The notes under the pieces were generated by a model that did no database searches, was not told the DNA's origin, and worked only from the letters and a program-made list of their open reading frames with translations. Positions 1-9,133 of a stretch of DNA of 64,000 nt are shown in pieces. The stretch is from Burkholderia metallica (lineage in GTDB: Bacteria; Pseudomonadota; Gammaproteobacteria; Burkholderiales; Burkholderiaceae), in contig NZ_CADFDB010000006.1 in assembly GCF_902832845.1 (NCBI RefSeq), positions 267,313 through 331,312 on the forward strand. The letters are read 5' to 3'. The first letter of the stretch is position 1; every line of letters begins with the position of its first letter. The translations under genes were made by a program, and so were the position numbers.

Positions 1-684
1 GTCGCGCGCCTCGGCCGCGAGCCGGATGCGCGGCTGCCCCGACACGGGATCGGTGAACGGCGCCAGCCAGCGCACGTGCGGGCGCGAGTCGGTGATGCCC
101 GGATACGGGCGTTCGAAATCGACGCGCAGCGCGTCCAGCACGCGTGCGCGGCTTTCGGGTGAAACCAGCGCCGGATCGTCGCGGTTTCGATGGGGTACCA
201 GCGCGAACAAACCGGTGCGCGTGCTGTAGTGGTAGCCCTCGAGCGTGCGCCCGCGATTGATCGAACTGGCCGCGCAGATGCGTGCCAACAGCATCGACAG
301 CGACAGATAGCGCGCGACTTCGGCCCGATCGCCTGTTTGCGCGGGTACGCCGATGACGAGCGACGGATGCGGACGGGTCGCGACGCGCTGGTCGTCGAGG
401 AAGAATGTGTCGACGACCGCCGCCGGCGCGGCGCTGGCCTCCTGCCAGATCAGTTGCGCGTTCGCGACGCCGTTGCGGAACGAGGTTTCGCTCACCTGGA
501 TTTCGTTCAGCGTCTGCTCCAGGCCGTTCAGGTAGTTGCGCCGCTCCCCTTCGACATATCCCGAAACGATCGACGCCATCCCGAGACCGCAAGCGATCAG
601 GACAAGGATGGTGACGACGATGCCGCCGCCGAACACCGAAATGCTCTGGTAACGACGAAGGGATTGAAGCGGGCTCTGCGACAT
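1..684 (-). CDS. membrane-anchored sensor protein, N-terminal part (probable sensor kinase), partial
   Basis: Reading the minus strand from an ATG at 684 gives 228 open codons that run off the left edge, so only the N-terminal part is visible. A short basic N-terminus is followed by one strong transmembrane segment at about residues 15-38. The rest looks like an extracytoplasmic sensory domain, with a helical start rich in Glu, Gln and Asn. This architecture is usual for sensor histidine kinases and diguanylate cyclases, and I think a hybrid histidine kinase is most likely, but no catalytic domain is in view. The gene points away from the two-partner secretion operon and has its own upstream region with an inverted repeat at 811-828. 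Continuous coding is clear; the function is inferred. Confidence 0.6.
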   Translation of the reverse strand, partial: MSQSPLQSLRRYQSISVFGGGIVVTILVLIACGLGMASIVSGYVEGERRNYLNGLEQTLNEIQVSETSFRNGVANAQLIWQEASAAPAAVVDTFFLDDQRVATRPHPSLVIGVPAQTGDRAEVARYLSLSMLLARICAASSINRGRTLEGYHYSTRTGLFALVPHRNRDDPALVSPESRARVLDALRVDFERPYPGITDSRPHVRWLAPFTDPVSGQPRIRLAAEARD

Positions 685-810
685 GGCGCGCGGCGGCGAT
701 CGCGAACGCGACCGGAACGACATCGTTCCGACATCCGTGACCGCCTCGGAAAACACCTGGAAAGAAGGGGCATTCCGATCATGCCAAAGGCCTGCGGGGG
801 TGTCCGCATC

Positions 811-828
811 GTACGAACCATTTCGTAC
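811..828. promoter_or_regulatory. inverted repeat upstream of the sensor gene
   Basis: GTACGAA and TTCGTAC form perfect 7-bp arms around a 4-nt spacer, about 130 bp upstream of the sensor start codon. The size suits an operator for a dimeric regulator. No regulator can be assigned from sequence. Confidence 0.35.
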
Positions 829-1063
829 ACGTCACATCGAACGGCCTCACAATTTCGGACTTGAACGAACTTCGCCGTAGGAAATATGAGCCGTTTGTTT
901 CGCATTGCGTTGACAGCGCGTTCGGCGGGTTAGCCGCTCAGGCAACACGATGAGTTGGCGTTTTTCAGGGATAGCACGGTCGCGCGGCTACCTTGATGCG
1001 TAACGACGGCACCGCATACCGACTGTCCCGCGACTTTCCGGCCGCGCCCGGCTAGCCACCCAA

Positions 1064-1101
1064 AAGAAAGGGTTCTTCGCGGATCGACGCGAAGAACCCT
1101 T
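1064..1101 (-). terminator. Rho-independent terminator of the tpsBA operon
   Basis: Perfect 13-bp arms (1068-1080 and 1089-1101) enclose an 8-nt loop. Read on the minus strand, the hairpin is followed by TTTCTTTTG, a good U-tract. It lies 177 nt past the tpsA stop codon and faces the right way to end that operon. Confidence 0.85.
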
Positions 1102-1277
1102 GCAAAGCATCGTTGCGACGAAGGCAGATACGACGATGGCGCGCGTGCCGCCATCGCCGGCCCGCCGACCCGCACGGCACCCGTGCCGAACGGGCGTTGG
1201 ACCAAAGTCACGACAACGCGACGCGCCGGGGAGGCGGGCGTCGCGGCAACCCGCCACGCCTCCCCGAACGGGACCGA

Positions 1278-4200
1278 TCAGTTCCGGATTTCGCCGAAAT
1301 CGAGGCCCGCGAGCGGCACCGCCGCCGCGTTTCCGCTCACGCCATTGCCGCTCATCCAGCCGAAGTTGAGGCCGACCAGCCCACCGTACAACTGGTCGTA
1401 GCCGGCCGTATAGGCAATACGGCTGCGCGAGCTCGAACGATCGACGTTGCCGAAGTTTTCGCCTGCGACGCCACCCAGCCGTGCATTGCGCCCGCCGGAC
1501 ACCGAGCCTGACGACGACGACGACGCGATCTTGCCGTCGTTTTTACCGACCAGGCCGCCAACCGAACTGCCATCGCCGCCCTTCGCCGAACCGAAGGCGT
1601 CGGACGCATCGATCGAAGCAATCGTGTGGTTGTGGCCGACCAGGCCGCCGACGTAGCTGCCCGCACCGGCAACGACGTCGCCCGACGCGCCCGACGACGA
1701 CACGCTGCCCCAGTTGAGGCCGACCAGGCCGCCTGCCCTGCCCCTGCCGGCGACATTCACGGCCCCGCTTGCGTAGGCGCTCACCACCTTGCCGAGGGCG
1801 CCGTTCCAGCCGACGAGACCACCTGCGATGCTGTCGTCGCCGGCCGAGACGTTGCCGCCCGCCGAGGAAGCGGCCACGAGGCCGTTGTTGTCGCCGACGA
1901 GACCGCCTGCCTGGCTCTGCGCACCGACCTTGACCGCGCCGCTGGCCGACGAACCGTCCACCTTGCCGATGTTCGAGCCCACGAGGCCGCCCGCCTTCAC
2001 GTTGTTGCGCCCTTCCACCTTGCCATGTGCGTCCGATGCGAGGATCTCGGCCTTGTCCGCGTTATGGCCGACGAGACCGCCCAGCTGGCTGCCGGCGCCC
2101 GCGGAGACATTACCGAGCGCAGTGGATGCGCGGATCGCGCCTTCGTTCAATCCCACGAGACCGCCCGACATCGCGCCGTTGCCGGCCTGAACGCTGCCGC
2201 CCGCCGTCGACGCGGCGATCTTGCCGCGATTTTCCCCGACGAGGCCGCCCGCTTTCCCGTTGTCGCCCACGGTCACGTCGCCCGTCGCGTCGGATGCGTC
2301 GATCAACGCGGCGTTGTAGCCGACGAGGCCGCCCGCCGTCGCATCGTGGCCGGCCCGCACGCTCGCAGACGAAGAAGCAGCCTTGATCACCCCGCCTTCG
2401 TTGTAACCGACGAGGCCGCCGACACGCGCATCGCGGGCCAGGGCGGTGACGCTACCCGCGACCGTCGACGCCGTGATGACGCCGCGGTTGACACCGCGGT
2501 TGACACCGACCAGGCCGCCCGTATCACCGGCCGACTCGCTGCTGACCTTGACGTCGGCGCGGCTGTTGCTGATGGTCGCGTCGCCCAGATCCGGCAGGAG
2601 GGCCGTGCGGTTTTCTCCAACCAGACCGCCGACGTACAGCGCGTCCTTGCCGCCTTCGACGCGGCCCGAAACCGATGCGCGATCGATCCGTCCGCTGATA
2701 TTGCTGCCGACCAGGCCACCGAGGATCGCGCGGCCGTTGCCGCTCACCAGGACGTCTTTCGCCTTTACGTTGGTGATGTCGCCCAGGTTGTAGCCGGCCA
2801 ATGCGCCGACGCTGACCGGCGACGCCGTGTACCCGGCCGGCGTGCGCGCCGTGATCTTGTCGAGCCCGAGGTTGGCGATGCGGCCGGTGTTGACCGCAAA
2901 CAACCCGACGACCGCACTGCCGGGATTCGAGACCGACAGATTGCCGATGGTATTGCCCAGACCGTCGAACACGCCGCTGAACGACGCACTGTCGCCGCCG
3001 AGGCTGCGGAATTGCGCCCCCTTGCCGTCGATCGCGTTACCCAGCACGTAGCGGCCGTTCATGTTGGCATCGACGCCGCGCAGCCCCGCGAGATCGTGAA
3101 TCACGCGATACGCTTCGCCGTTCGCCGAGAACGACGCATTGCGACCCGACAGCGTGACTACCGCATCGTCCGTCAGCGTATGACCGCTGCCCGAATTCAA
3201 CGCCAGGCTCGCGTTTTCGCCGGTCAGCGCCACGTTGTTGCCGATGCGAACGCGTTGCGCCGCGTTCATCGTCACGCCCGCGTTCGCGCCGCTCGCCGTC
3301 AGCGACTGCTTCAGGTCGACGCTGCCCTTTTTCGACGTCAGCGCCAGCGCGTTGTCGCTCGCCCAGTTCACCGCGTCGCCCACCGTCAGGTCGCCCGACG
3401 TGTTGGTCAGCGCCACGTTCGTCGTGCCCAGGTTGCGCGACAGCGTCTCGCCGTCGATCGCGGCGTTACCGCCGACTCCGGCGTTGGCCGCCTCGATCGT
3501 CCACAGGCCCGTGCGACCCGACGCCGCGCGCGTATCCACCTGCGCGTCGCGCGACACCGTCACGCGCTCGCCGCGCGTCGTTACCGTGCCGCCTGCCGTC
3601 GAGGCGTCCTGCGCGCTCGCGTCCAGCTTCCCGCCGACCTGAACCTCGCCGCCGTCGAGCGTGATCTTCCCGGCACGGCTGCTCAGGCCCTTCGCCTCGA
3701 TCGTGCCGCTGTTCCTGACCACCGAACCCAGCAGATCGCCTGCCGCGCGCGCCGTCATCAGCACTTCCCCGCCGTCCGCCTTCAGCAGTCCGCCGTTGTG
3801 CGCCTGTGCGTCCACCGCCCCGCTTTCGACTTGCAGGTTCAGCAGCCCGTTGCCGTCGAAGTTCACGTTGAACGCATTGCCCGCGCCCAGCGCCACGCGC
3901 CCCATCTGCGCACGGATCACGCCCGTGTTCGACACCCGCGCGCCCAGCAGCGCCACGCTGCCGCCATCCGCCGCCGCGATCGTCCCGGCGTTCTCCACCG
4001 ACTGGCCCGAGGCTCCGGCGAACCGGTAGCGACCCGCCAGGAAATCCGCATCCGACAGGTTCTGCGTCGACGCCACCAGACCGCCCACGTTCACCTGCGC
4101 GCCCGCGCCGAACATCACGCCGTTCGGGTTCACCAGGAACACCCGCCCGTTCGCGTCCAGCTGGCCGTGAATCTGGCTGCCGTTCGCGCCGACCACCCGG

Positions 4201-4538
4201 TTCAGCGCAATCGACTGGCTCGTCGGCTGCTTGAACGATACCCGCTCGCCGCTACCCACGCTGAAGTCCTGCCAGTTCGTGATCAGCTTGTCCGTATGCT
4301 GGTTGATCGACATCGTCTTGTTGTCCGCCGACTTCGCGATGTCGGCCTGCCCCGACATGATCTCGCTGCCCGTCGGCAGCGCGTATGCGCCCGACGCAGC
4401 AGCCAGCCCCAGCAGCGACACGCCCGCCGCGAGCAGGCGCTTGCCGCCGCCCGACTTGCCGCGACGGCGCGCCGTTTCCCCGACCGCGCACCAGCCACCC
4501 TGTGCTTCGTTCCACACCAGTGAATAGGCCTTGTTCAT
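1278..4538 (-). CDS. TpsA two-partner secretion exoprotein, filamentous haemagglutinin-like with GLUG repeats
   Basis: A 1086-residue exoprotein secreted through its partner TpsB, encoded just upstream. The N-terminus is a typical extended signal peptide: MNKAYSLVWNEAQ, then a basic stretch and a hydrophobic segment at about 35-52. A TPS secretion domain follows (about 55-300) with the family's NPNG motif at 137-140 (VNPNGVMFG). From about residue 580 to the end there are 17 GLUG-type repeats built on GGLVGxN. The start at 4538 is chosen over the longer frame because the signal peptide begins there and GAGG sits about 8 nt upstream. At just over 1000 residues it is short for the family and lacks a long FhaB-like repeat region or toxin tip. 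A surface adhesin role is inferred from the family. Confidence 0.92.
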   Translation of the reverse strand: MNKAYSLVWNEAQGGWCAVGETARRRGKSGGGKRLLAAGVSLLGLAAASGAYALPTGSEIMSGQADIAKSADNKTMSINQHTDKLITNWQDFSVGSGERVSFKQPTSQSIALNRVVGANGSQIHGQLDANGRVFLVNPNGVMFGAGAQVNVGGLVASTQNLSDADFLAGRYRFAGASGQSVENAGTIAAADGGSVALLGARVSNTGVIRAQMGRVALGAGNAFNVNFDGNGLLNLQVESGAVDAQAHNGGLLKADGGEVLMTARAAGDLLGSVVRNSGTIEAKGLSSRAGKITLDGGEVQVGGKLDASAQDASTAGGTVTTRGERVTVSRDAQVDTRAASGRTGLWTIEAANAGVGGNAAIDGETLSRNLGTTNVALTNTSGDLTVGDAVNWASDNALALTSKKGSVDLKQSLTASGANAGVTMNAAQRVRIGNNVALTGENASLALNSGSGHTLTDDAVVTLSGRNASFSANGEAYRVIHDLAGLRGVDANMNGRYVLGNAIDGKGAQFRSLGGDSASFSGVFDGLGNTIGNLSVSNPGSAVVGLFAVNTGRIANLGLDKITARTPAGYTASPVSVGALAGYNLGDITNVKAKDVLVSGNGRAILGGLVGSNISGRIDRASVSGRVEGGKDALYVGGLVGENRTALLPDLGDATISNSRADVKVSSESAGDTGGLVGVNRGVNRGVITASTVAGSVTALARDARVGGLVGYNEGGVIKAASSSASVRAGHDATAGGLVGYNAALIDASDATGDVTVGDNGKAGGLVGENRGKIAASTAGGSVQAGNGAMSGGLVGLNEGAIRASTALGNVSAGAGSQLGGLVGHNADKAEILASDAHGKVEGRNNVKAGGLVGSNIGKVDGSSASGAVKVGAQSQAGGLVGDNNGLVAASSAGGNVSAGDDSIAGGLVGWNGALGKVVSAYASGAVNVAGRGRAGGLVGLNWGSVSSSGASGDVVAGAGSYVGGLVGHNHTIASIDASDAFGSAKGGDGSSVGGLVGKNDGKIASSSSSGSVSGGRNARLGGVAGENFGNVDRSSSRSRIAYTAGYDQLYGGLVGLNFGWMSGNGVSGNAAAVPLAGLDFGEIRN

Positions 4539-4601
4539 TTTGGTATCCTCTTCAATCTGCCATATAAAACCCGCCCTGCCGGACGGACCGATCACGCACG
4601 C

Positions 4602-6383
4602 TCAGAAATACTGAGCGGCTTGAACCCATACGCTCGGCGCGCGGGTCGGCGAGCCGAACGCCGCGCCGAGCGGCCACGCGGCCGTCAGCGCCACCTGGCG
4701 CTTCGCGCCGAACCAGCTCGCACCAACACCGCCGGCCTGCATGTGCTGCATGTTTCGCTCACGCGACCACGGGAACTTGTCGGCCTGCACGCGCCCGGCG
4801 TCGACGAACGTGCTGACCTGCCAGCCCGGCGCGACGAGATACCGCAACTCCGCGCTGGCCTGCCAGCCTTGGTCGCCGCTGCCAGAGCCGAGCGCGTACG
4901 CGCGCACGCCGTACGGGCCGCCGAGACTGAATTTCTCCGATTCGTCGAGATTGCGCGACGCGAGCTGCGCGCTGAATTGCGTGTACAACTCGAACCGACG
5001 CCCCAGCGCCTGCACCCGCAGCGCGCTCACGTTCAGCTTCGTGAAGCTGCCGATCGATTTTTTCAGCGCATCCGCTTCGAACGGATCGTTGCTGCGCAGC
5101 CGCCCGACACCGAACATCACCGAGAACCCGTTGCGGCCGCCGCCCAGCCAGCCGTCCTGACTGTTGCCGCTGACGCCGAAGGTCCACAGGCCGATGTTCT
5201 TGTCGCGCCGGACATCAAATATCCCGTAGTCGTCGCGCAGGTTCTTGTTTTCGTACTGGGCCTGCGCGGTGACGCTCAGGTTTCGCGCGCGCACGAGCGG
5301 TTGCGTCACGTACGCGGTCTGCACGCTCGCCCGGCCGCTGGAATCGAGATCCGAGAACGCTCCGCCGAGCCGGTAGCGCAGCGACGAATACGCGACGCCG
5401 ACTCGCGTGGACGCGGGGCCGACCGGCAGCTGGTACGCGGCACGGTAGTAGCGCTGCAGTTCGTTGCTGAGCAGCCCGCGCAGGCTCAGGCGATCGCCGA
5501 GCCGCAGCGGCGAATTGACGTCGACGCTGCCGCCGACACGGTAGCGCCCGAGCGCGACGTCACCGAAGTTGTCGAATTCGAGCGACCCGGACGCGAGCGG
5601 CCCTTTGTCGGCGTCGACGACAAGATCGGTGGTGCCGGGCGTATCGCCCGGACGCAACGTGCCGCGCGCGGCGACGCCGGCCAGGTCGTCGAGCAGCAAC
5701 AGGCTGCGCTCGAGAGCGGACCCGCGTACGACATCGCCCGGATGCAGCACCGCGAGCGGCTGGCGCAGCGCGGCATCGAACACGCGCGAATGATTCTGGA
5801 TCGTGATTGCGCTGTAGCGCCCTTCGGCGATTTCGATACGCACGACGCCGTCGTCGATGTCCTGGCGAGGCAGGTAGGCACGCGCCAGCACGTAGCCATG
5901 GCGACGATAGTAGGCAGTGATGCGCGCGGCGGCGCGTTGCAGGTCGGCGAAACCCAGCGTGCTGCCCGCAAGATCGGCGACGAGCGGCTGCAACTCGTCG
6001 TTGCCGAACACGGTATTACCGTCGAGCGCGAATGCGCGAACGAGCACGCGAGGCCCCGACTCGGGCGCGCGCTCGGCAGCCTCATCCGACGGTGCCACCG
6101 TCAGTTCGGGCGCGGCTTCCGGCGGCAGATCCGGCCGCGGCGCCTCGATATCGCGCATCGCTCGCCCCGCATCCGGCACTTGTGCATGGACCGACTCGAA
6201 AAGACTCGCGACACCACCGCAGATCAGCGCCACACACATTACGTGGCGAACCCGCAGGACCACGCCGAGGTCGCGCGACACCGAACGCGAACCGACCTCG
6301 CGTGACCGTGCCGCTTCGACGCGACCGATGTCGGCCCGACGGCGGTCGGCGACTTGCATATGATCTACCCACATGGAACACAT
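4602..6383 (-). CDS. TpsB outer-membrane transporter, ShlB/FhaC/HecB family
   Basis: This outer-membrane pore exports the TpsA protein encoded 63 nt downstream, so the two form one operon. After a hydrophobic signal region (MCVALICGGVASLFESVHA) and an acidic, proline-rich linker come POTRA-type sequence (RVLVRAFALDGNTVFGNDELQ onward, with the characteristic YRRHGYVLARAYLPRQ segment) and a C-terminal 16-strand barrel ending in Phe. The start is uncertain: 6383 is the longest frame, 6359 and a GTG at 6263 are alternatives, and 6239 would begin directly at the hydrophobic core. None has a strong ribosome-binding site. The length of 545-593 residues fits the family. Confidence 0.9.
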   Translation of the reverse strand: MCSMWVDHMQVADRRRADIGRVEAARSREVGSRSVSRDLGVVLRVRHVMCVALICGGVASLFESVHAQVPDAGRAMRDIEAPRPDLPPEAAPELTVAPSDEAAERAPESGPRVLVRAFALDGNTVFGNDELQPLVADLAGSTLGFADLQRAAARITAYYRRHGYVLARAYLPRQDIDDGVVRIEIAEGRYSAITIQNHSRVFDAALRQPLAVLHPGDVVRGSALERSLLLLDDLAGVAARGTLRPGDTPGTTDLVVDADKGPLASGSLEFDNFGDVALGRYRVGGSVDVNSPLRLGDRLSLRGLLSNELQRYYRAAYQLPVGPASTRVGVAYSSLRYRLGGAFSDLDSSGRASVQTAYVTQPLVRARNLSVTAQAQYENKNLRDDYGIFDVRRDKNIGLWTFGVSGNSQDGWLGGGRNGFSVMFGVGRLRSNDPFEADALKKSIGSFTKLNVSALRVQALGRRFELYTQFSAQLASRNLDESEKFSLGGPYGVRAYALGSGSGDQGWQASAELRYLVAPGWQVSTFVDAGRVQADKFPWSRERNMQHMQAGGVGASWFGAKRQVALTAAWPLGAAFGSPTRAPSVWVQAAQYF

Positions 6384-6600
6384 TCGGACCTTGCCGGCAA
6401 GGCACTTGCCAGCTGTAACTCAAGCGCCGAATGCTACAGACGGACATTTCGCATGTATTTAGATCACGTACGAAAATTCGTGACGGAATTGTTAATTGCT
6501 GGTGCAGCCGCGCGACATGCCCGAATCGGGGAAACGGCTTCTGCTTTATCGAAAGGATGGAAGCGAGTCGGCCGTCGGCCGGATCCCGGCGCGAGCACGG

Positions 6601-6629
6601 TTGACCACCTGCGGCGGCACGCCTAAAGT
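6601..6629 (+). promoter_or_regulatory. sigma-70 type promoter of the LysE-family gene
   Basis: A TTGACC -35 box (6601-6606) and a TAAAGT -10 box (6624-6629) are separated by exactly 17 bp. They lie 41 bp upstream of the ATG at 6670, which also has an AAGGA site. Confidence 0.6.
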
Positions 6630-6669
6630 GGCGCATCTTTTTACGCCGCCCACGCAAAAAAGGATTCCC

Positions 6670-7302
6670 ATGATCGACTTCTCCACGCTCGCGTTGTTCT
6701 CCGGCGCATGTCTCGCGCTGACGGCCACGCCGGGCCCCGACATGCTGCTGATCGCATCCCGCAGCGTGAGCCAGGGCCGGCGCGCGGGCTTTGCGACGCT
6801 CGCCGGCATTCAGGCGGGCACCTACTGTCATGCGCTCGCCGCTGCGCTCGGGCTGTCGCAGCTCTTTCTCGCGGTGCCGATCGCATACGACATCGTGCGT
6901 TTCGCCGGCGCCGCCTATCTGCTCTATCTGGCGTGGAAGACGTTTCGTTCGGACGCGACCGCGCTGTCGCCCGTCGCGTCGCAACGTCGCCACTCGACCG
7001 CGGCGATCTTCCGCCAGGGGCTGACGACGAACCTGCTGAACCCGAAGATGGCGCTGTTCGTGCTCGCGCTGTTTCCGCAGTTCGTGCGCCCCGGGCACGG
7101 TTCGATCGCCGTGCAGATTCTCGTGCTCGCGACGGTGCTCAACCTGATCGGGCTCGTCGTGAACGGCGCGGTGATTCTCTCCGCGAGCCGGCTGAGCCAG
7201 CGGATCGGCGCGCGCCGCCGTCCGTCGAAGCTGCCGCAATACCTGCTCGGCACGGTCTTCGTGGGACTCGCGGCGCGACTCGCAGTGGCAGGACGGAACT
7301 GA
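6670..7302 (+). CDS. LysE/RhtB family amino-acid exporter
   Basis: A 210-residue inner-membrane protein with about six transmembrane helices and the LysE family N-terminal signature (LTATPGPDMLLIASRS at about 15-30), the family's GxxAG segment near residue 40, and the conserved NLLNPKMALF motif near 123. LysE/RhtB proteins export amino acids or their analogues by proton antiport; the substrate cannot be told from sequence. The longer open frame is rejected because ATG 6670 follows AAAAAAGGATTCCC and a good promoter lies at 6601-6629. The gene stands alone, and an 18-bp-arm hairpin follows at 7403-7442. Confidence 0.92.
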   Translation: MIDFSTLALFSGACLALTATPGPDMLLIASRSVSQGRRAGFATLAGIQAGTYCHALAAALGLSQLFLAVPIAYDIVRFAGAAYLLYLAWKTFRSDATALSPVASQRRHSTAAIFRQGLTTNLLNPKMALFVLALFPQFVRPGHGSIAVQILVLATVLNLIGLVVNGAVILSASRLSQRIGARRRPSKLPQYLLGTVFVGLAARLAVAGRN

Positions 7303-7402
7303 TCTCTCCACCTCCCGAAGCACACCGGCAGGCCTGATATCCATTCGGTCAACTAGTCGAATTCAGCCCACCGGCAAACAATCTGGCTCGCACATCGGCA
7401 AC

Positions 7403-7442
7403 GAAGCACCGGAGAAACGTCCAGACGTTTCTCCGGTGCTTC
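7403..7442. terminator. long perfect hairpin, probable bidirectional terminator
   Basis: Perfect 18-bp arms (7403-7420 and 7425-7442) around a CCAG loop, 100 nt after the LysE gene. There is no U-run on either strand, so factor-assisted termination or another structural role is possible. Confidence 0.55.
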
Positions 7443-7501
7443 CGTGCATTCGACGAGCCGCCCTCATGACAGACACGACGGCGCTCCTTCTTGCAAGGAA
7501 A

Positions 7502-7515
7502 TAACAAATTTGTTA
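7502..7515. promoter_or_regulatory. 14-bp palindrome, probable toxin-antitoxin operator
   Basis: TAACAAATTTGTTA is a perfect 14-bp palindrome ending 2 bp before the toxin start codon at 7518. Its placement between an AAGGAA sequence (7495-7500) and the ATG fits autoregulation by the downstream HTH antitoxin. Confidence 0.55.
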
Positions 7516-7517
7516 CT

Positions 7518-7859
7518 ATGCGAACCGTCGCGTATGAAATCCATTTCTTCAGCGAGCAAGTCGAGGCAGGCGTGTTTGCGTTGCCGAAGACGCTGACCGC
7601 CAGGTTCTTCGCACTCGCTGACCGTACGGAGCAGTACGGCCCGAATCTGGGCGAACCTCACACCAGGCCGATCGGCGACGGGCTGTATGAAATGCGCTTG
7701 AAGGGCCAGGAAGGTATCGCCCGTGTGTTTTACTGTGCGGTCGTCAACCGGCGGATCGTCATGCTTCACTGCTTCGTGAAGAAGACGCAGAAAACGCCGC
7801 AGAAAGAGCTGAAAACCGCGCGCCGCCGATTGAAGGAGATTCGTTGTGGCAACCTATAA
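7518..7859 (+). CDS. HigB/RelE-type toxin, phage-derived Gp49-like family
   Basis: A 113-residue basic protein of the RelE/HigB superfamily, whose members are usually ribosome-dependent mRNA endonucleases. Family features are the start VAYEIHFF, the segment YEMRLKGQEGIARVFYC and the RRIVMLHCFVKKTQKTP block with conserved basic and aromatic residues. The toxin comes first and the antitoxin second, the HigBA order, and the two genes overlap by 14 nt. ATG 7518 begins the conserved domain, but the nearest Shine-Dalgarno-like sequence lies 17 nt upstream on the far side of the palindrome, so initiation may be weak. A TTG at 7491 would extend the protein by nine residues with no better support. Confidence 0.88.
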   Translation: MRTVAYEIHFFSEQVEAGVFALPKTLTARFFALADRTEQYGPNLGEPHTRPIGDGLYEMRLKGQEGIARVFYCAVVNRRIVMLHCFVKKTQKTPQKELKTARRRLKEIRCGNL

Positions 7860-8133
7860 GGCACTGCGCGAGCGCGCGTTGTCCGATCCGAAGGTACGCG
7901 CCGAATACGACCGGCTGAACCGCGAGGAATTCGCGCTGCTCGATGCAATGCTAGCCGCCCGGCGAGCCGCCGGTCTTTCGCAAGCCGATGTGGCGGAGCG
8001 CATGGGCACGAAGGCGCCTGCCGTCACGCGGCTCGAACGCGCGCTCGCGACAGGCCGGCACTCTCCATCGATCGACACGCTGCGCAAGTATGCCGCCGCG
8101 TGCGGCAAGAAACTCGTGATCTCTTTCGCCTGA
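7846..8133 (+). CDS. HigA-type antitoxin, XRE-family HTH protein
   Basis: A 95-residue antitoxin with a C-terminal XRE helix-turn-helix (AGLSQADVAERMGTKAPAVTRLE, about residues 42-65) and an N-terminal helical part likely to contact the toxin. It should neutralise the RelE-like toxin and repress the operon through the palindrome at 7502-7515. The start is GTG 7846, preceded by GAAGGAG at ideal spacing and overlapping the end of the toxin gene by 14 nt, which indicates translational coupling. The length is typical for antitoxins of phage-derived HigB partners. Confidence 0.9.
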   Translation: MATYKALRERALSDPKVRAEYDRLNREEFALLDAMLAARRAAGLSQADVAERMGTKAPAVTRLERALATGRHSPSIDTLRKYAAACGKKLVISFA

Positions 8134-8344
8134 GTCGCACCAAGGCCCGGACAAGGTTGAATCGGCCGTCTGTTACGCGAGCGACCGACGGCCCGCCTGC
8201 CCCGCATCCCGCCTAATCCCCGCCCGCGCATGCATCGTCGGCACGATCGCGCGTATCCGCCACCACGCGCAGTTCCCGGCTGCCCATCAAGCTCGCCGGC
8301 GTCACCGTGCGGCGCTGCCATGGAGGGCGCGCGATGCCGAGCGG

Positions 8345-8914
8345 TCAGCGCGTCGCGCCAAGCGCCACGCGCAGCCGTTCCATCAGTTGCGTGTAATGCC
8401 GCAGCACGTCCGCCTTGGGCACGACATTCGCGGTCGCGAAACGATCGGACCACGCCGGCTTCCATTCATACGAGCCGTGTACGCTGCGGTCGCCGTCAGG
8501 TGCCTGGATCAGCGAACGGATCCGCGCATCGCGGCCCGGACCCGTGTGCATGTCGAACAGCGCGTGGATGTACGTGTGGTACGCGTCGTACACGTCGTCG
8601 TCGAACAGGTAGCGATAGATGTGAAACGTGCGATCGAGCTCGCGCTTTGCGCGGATCACGTCGTCCGGCGAGATGTCCTTCCAGTAGCCGATCCACGTAT
8701 AGAAGCACAGCAGCGCATTGAGTTGGGGCGCCACCGCGTCGTACAGCGCGAGCCGCTTCTCGATCAGCCGCTGGTTGGTCCACTGCACGAGTTCGAGCCG
8801 CTTCAGCCGGCGCGCGACGAGCCAGCCGAGGCACGCGACCGACAACGGCGTCAGCACGCCGAGCACGAGCTTGACGATTTCCAGCGAATTCCACGGATTG
8901 TTGAATGGCTGCAT
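8345..8914 (-). CDS. membrane-anchored protein of unknown function
   Basis: A 189-residue protein that I cannot assign to a named family. One transmembrane segment lies at about residues 14-33 (VKLVLGVLTPLSVACLGWLVA), followed by a basic stretch and a cytoplasmic domain rich in Tyr, Trp and Asp, including FHIYRYLFDDDVYDAYHTYIHALFD-like helical sequence. Similar short proteins are common in proteobacteria as lone membrane proteins. It has no operon partner: the antitoxin gene converges on it from the left, and the Lrp gene, also leftward, lies 219 nt upstream. Coding is supported by GC3 bias and a normal ATG start. Confidence 0.75.
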   Translation of the reverse strand: MQPFNNPWNSLEIVKLVLGVLTPLSVACLGWLVARRLKRLELVQWTNQRLIEKRLALYDAVAPQLNALLCFYTWIGYWKDISPDDVIRAKRELDRTFHIYRYLFDDDVYDAYHTYIHALFDMHTGPGRDARIRSLIQAPDGDRSVHGSYEWKPAWSDRFATANVVPKADVLRHYTQLMERLRVALGATR

Positions 8915-9133
8915 GAATGGCCCGACAAGAAGGAACGCATCCGCGCCGGCGCATGATTCGGTGTGCGCGGCGCCTGCCCGGTCGCGTCGACATTGACCGT
9001 TAGTTGCTTGCGCATCGAACGTCGCACCGTAGCGCGAGCAATACGTTCGAAGCGGCGTGACTCGCCAGATTACCGAGCGATTGTCACCGAGCCGTGACCG
9101 TTCGTCGAGTGATCGCGTCGCACCCGCTCGGCG

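Larger units (their letters stand above)
685..1277. other. intergenic region between sensor gene and tps operon
   Basis: No convincing gene lies here; the short ORFs on both strands are low-quality. The stretch holds the upstream region of the leftward sensor gene, with a 7-bp-arm inverted repeat at 811-828, and the terminator of the tpsBA operon at 1064-1101. Confidence 0.6.

Noticed and set aside
1626-4523. Very long plus-strand frame opposite the TpsA gene (and similar long frames opposite the GH92, leuA and mqo genes)
   Set aside because: These are antisense shadows in GC-rich DNA. They are rich in Arg, Ala, His and Asp, have no family motifs, and lie opposite well-identified genes.
7491-7519. 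TTGCAA (7491) with TACTAT (7514) as promoter of the toxin gene
   Set aside because: Spacing is a perfect 17 bp, but the -10 would overlap the ATG and transcription would start inside the gene, where no other start codon fits.
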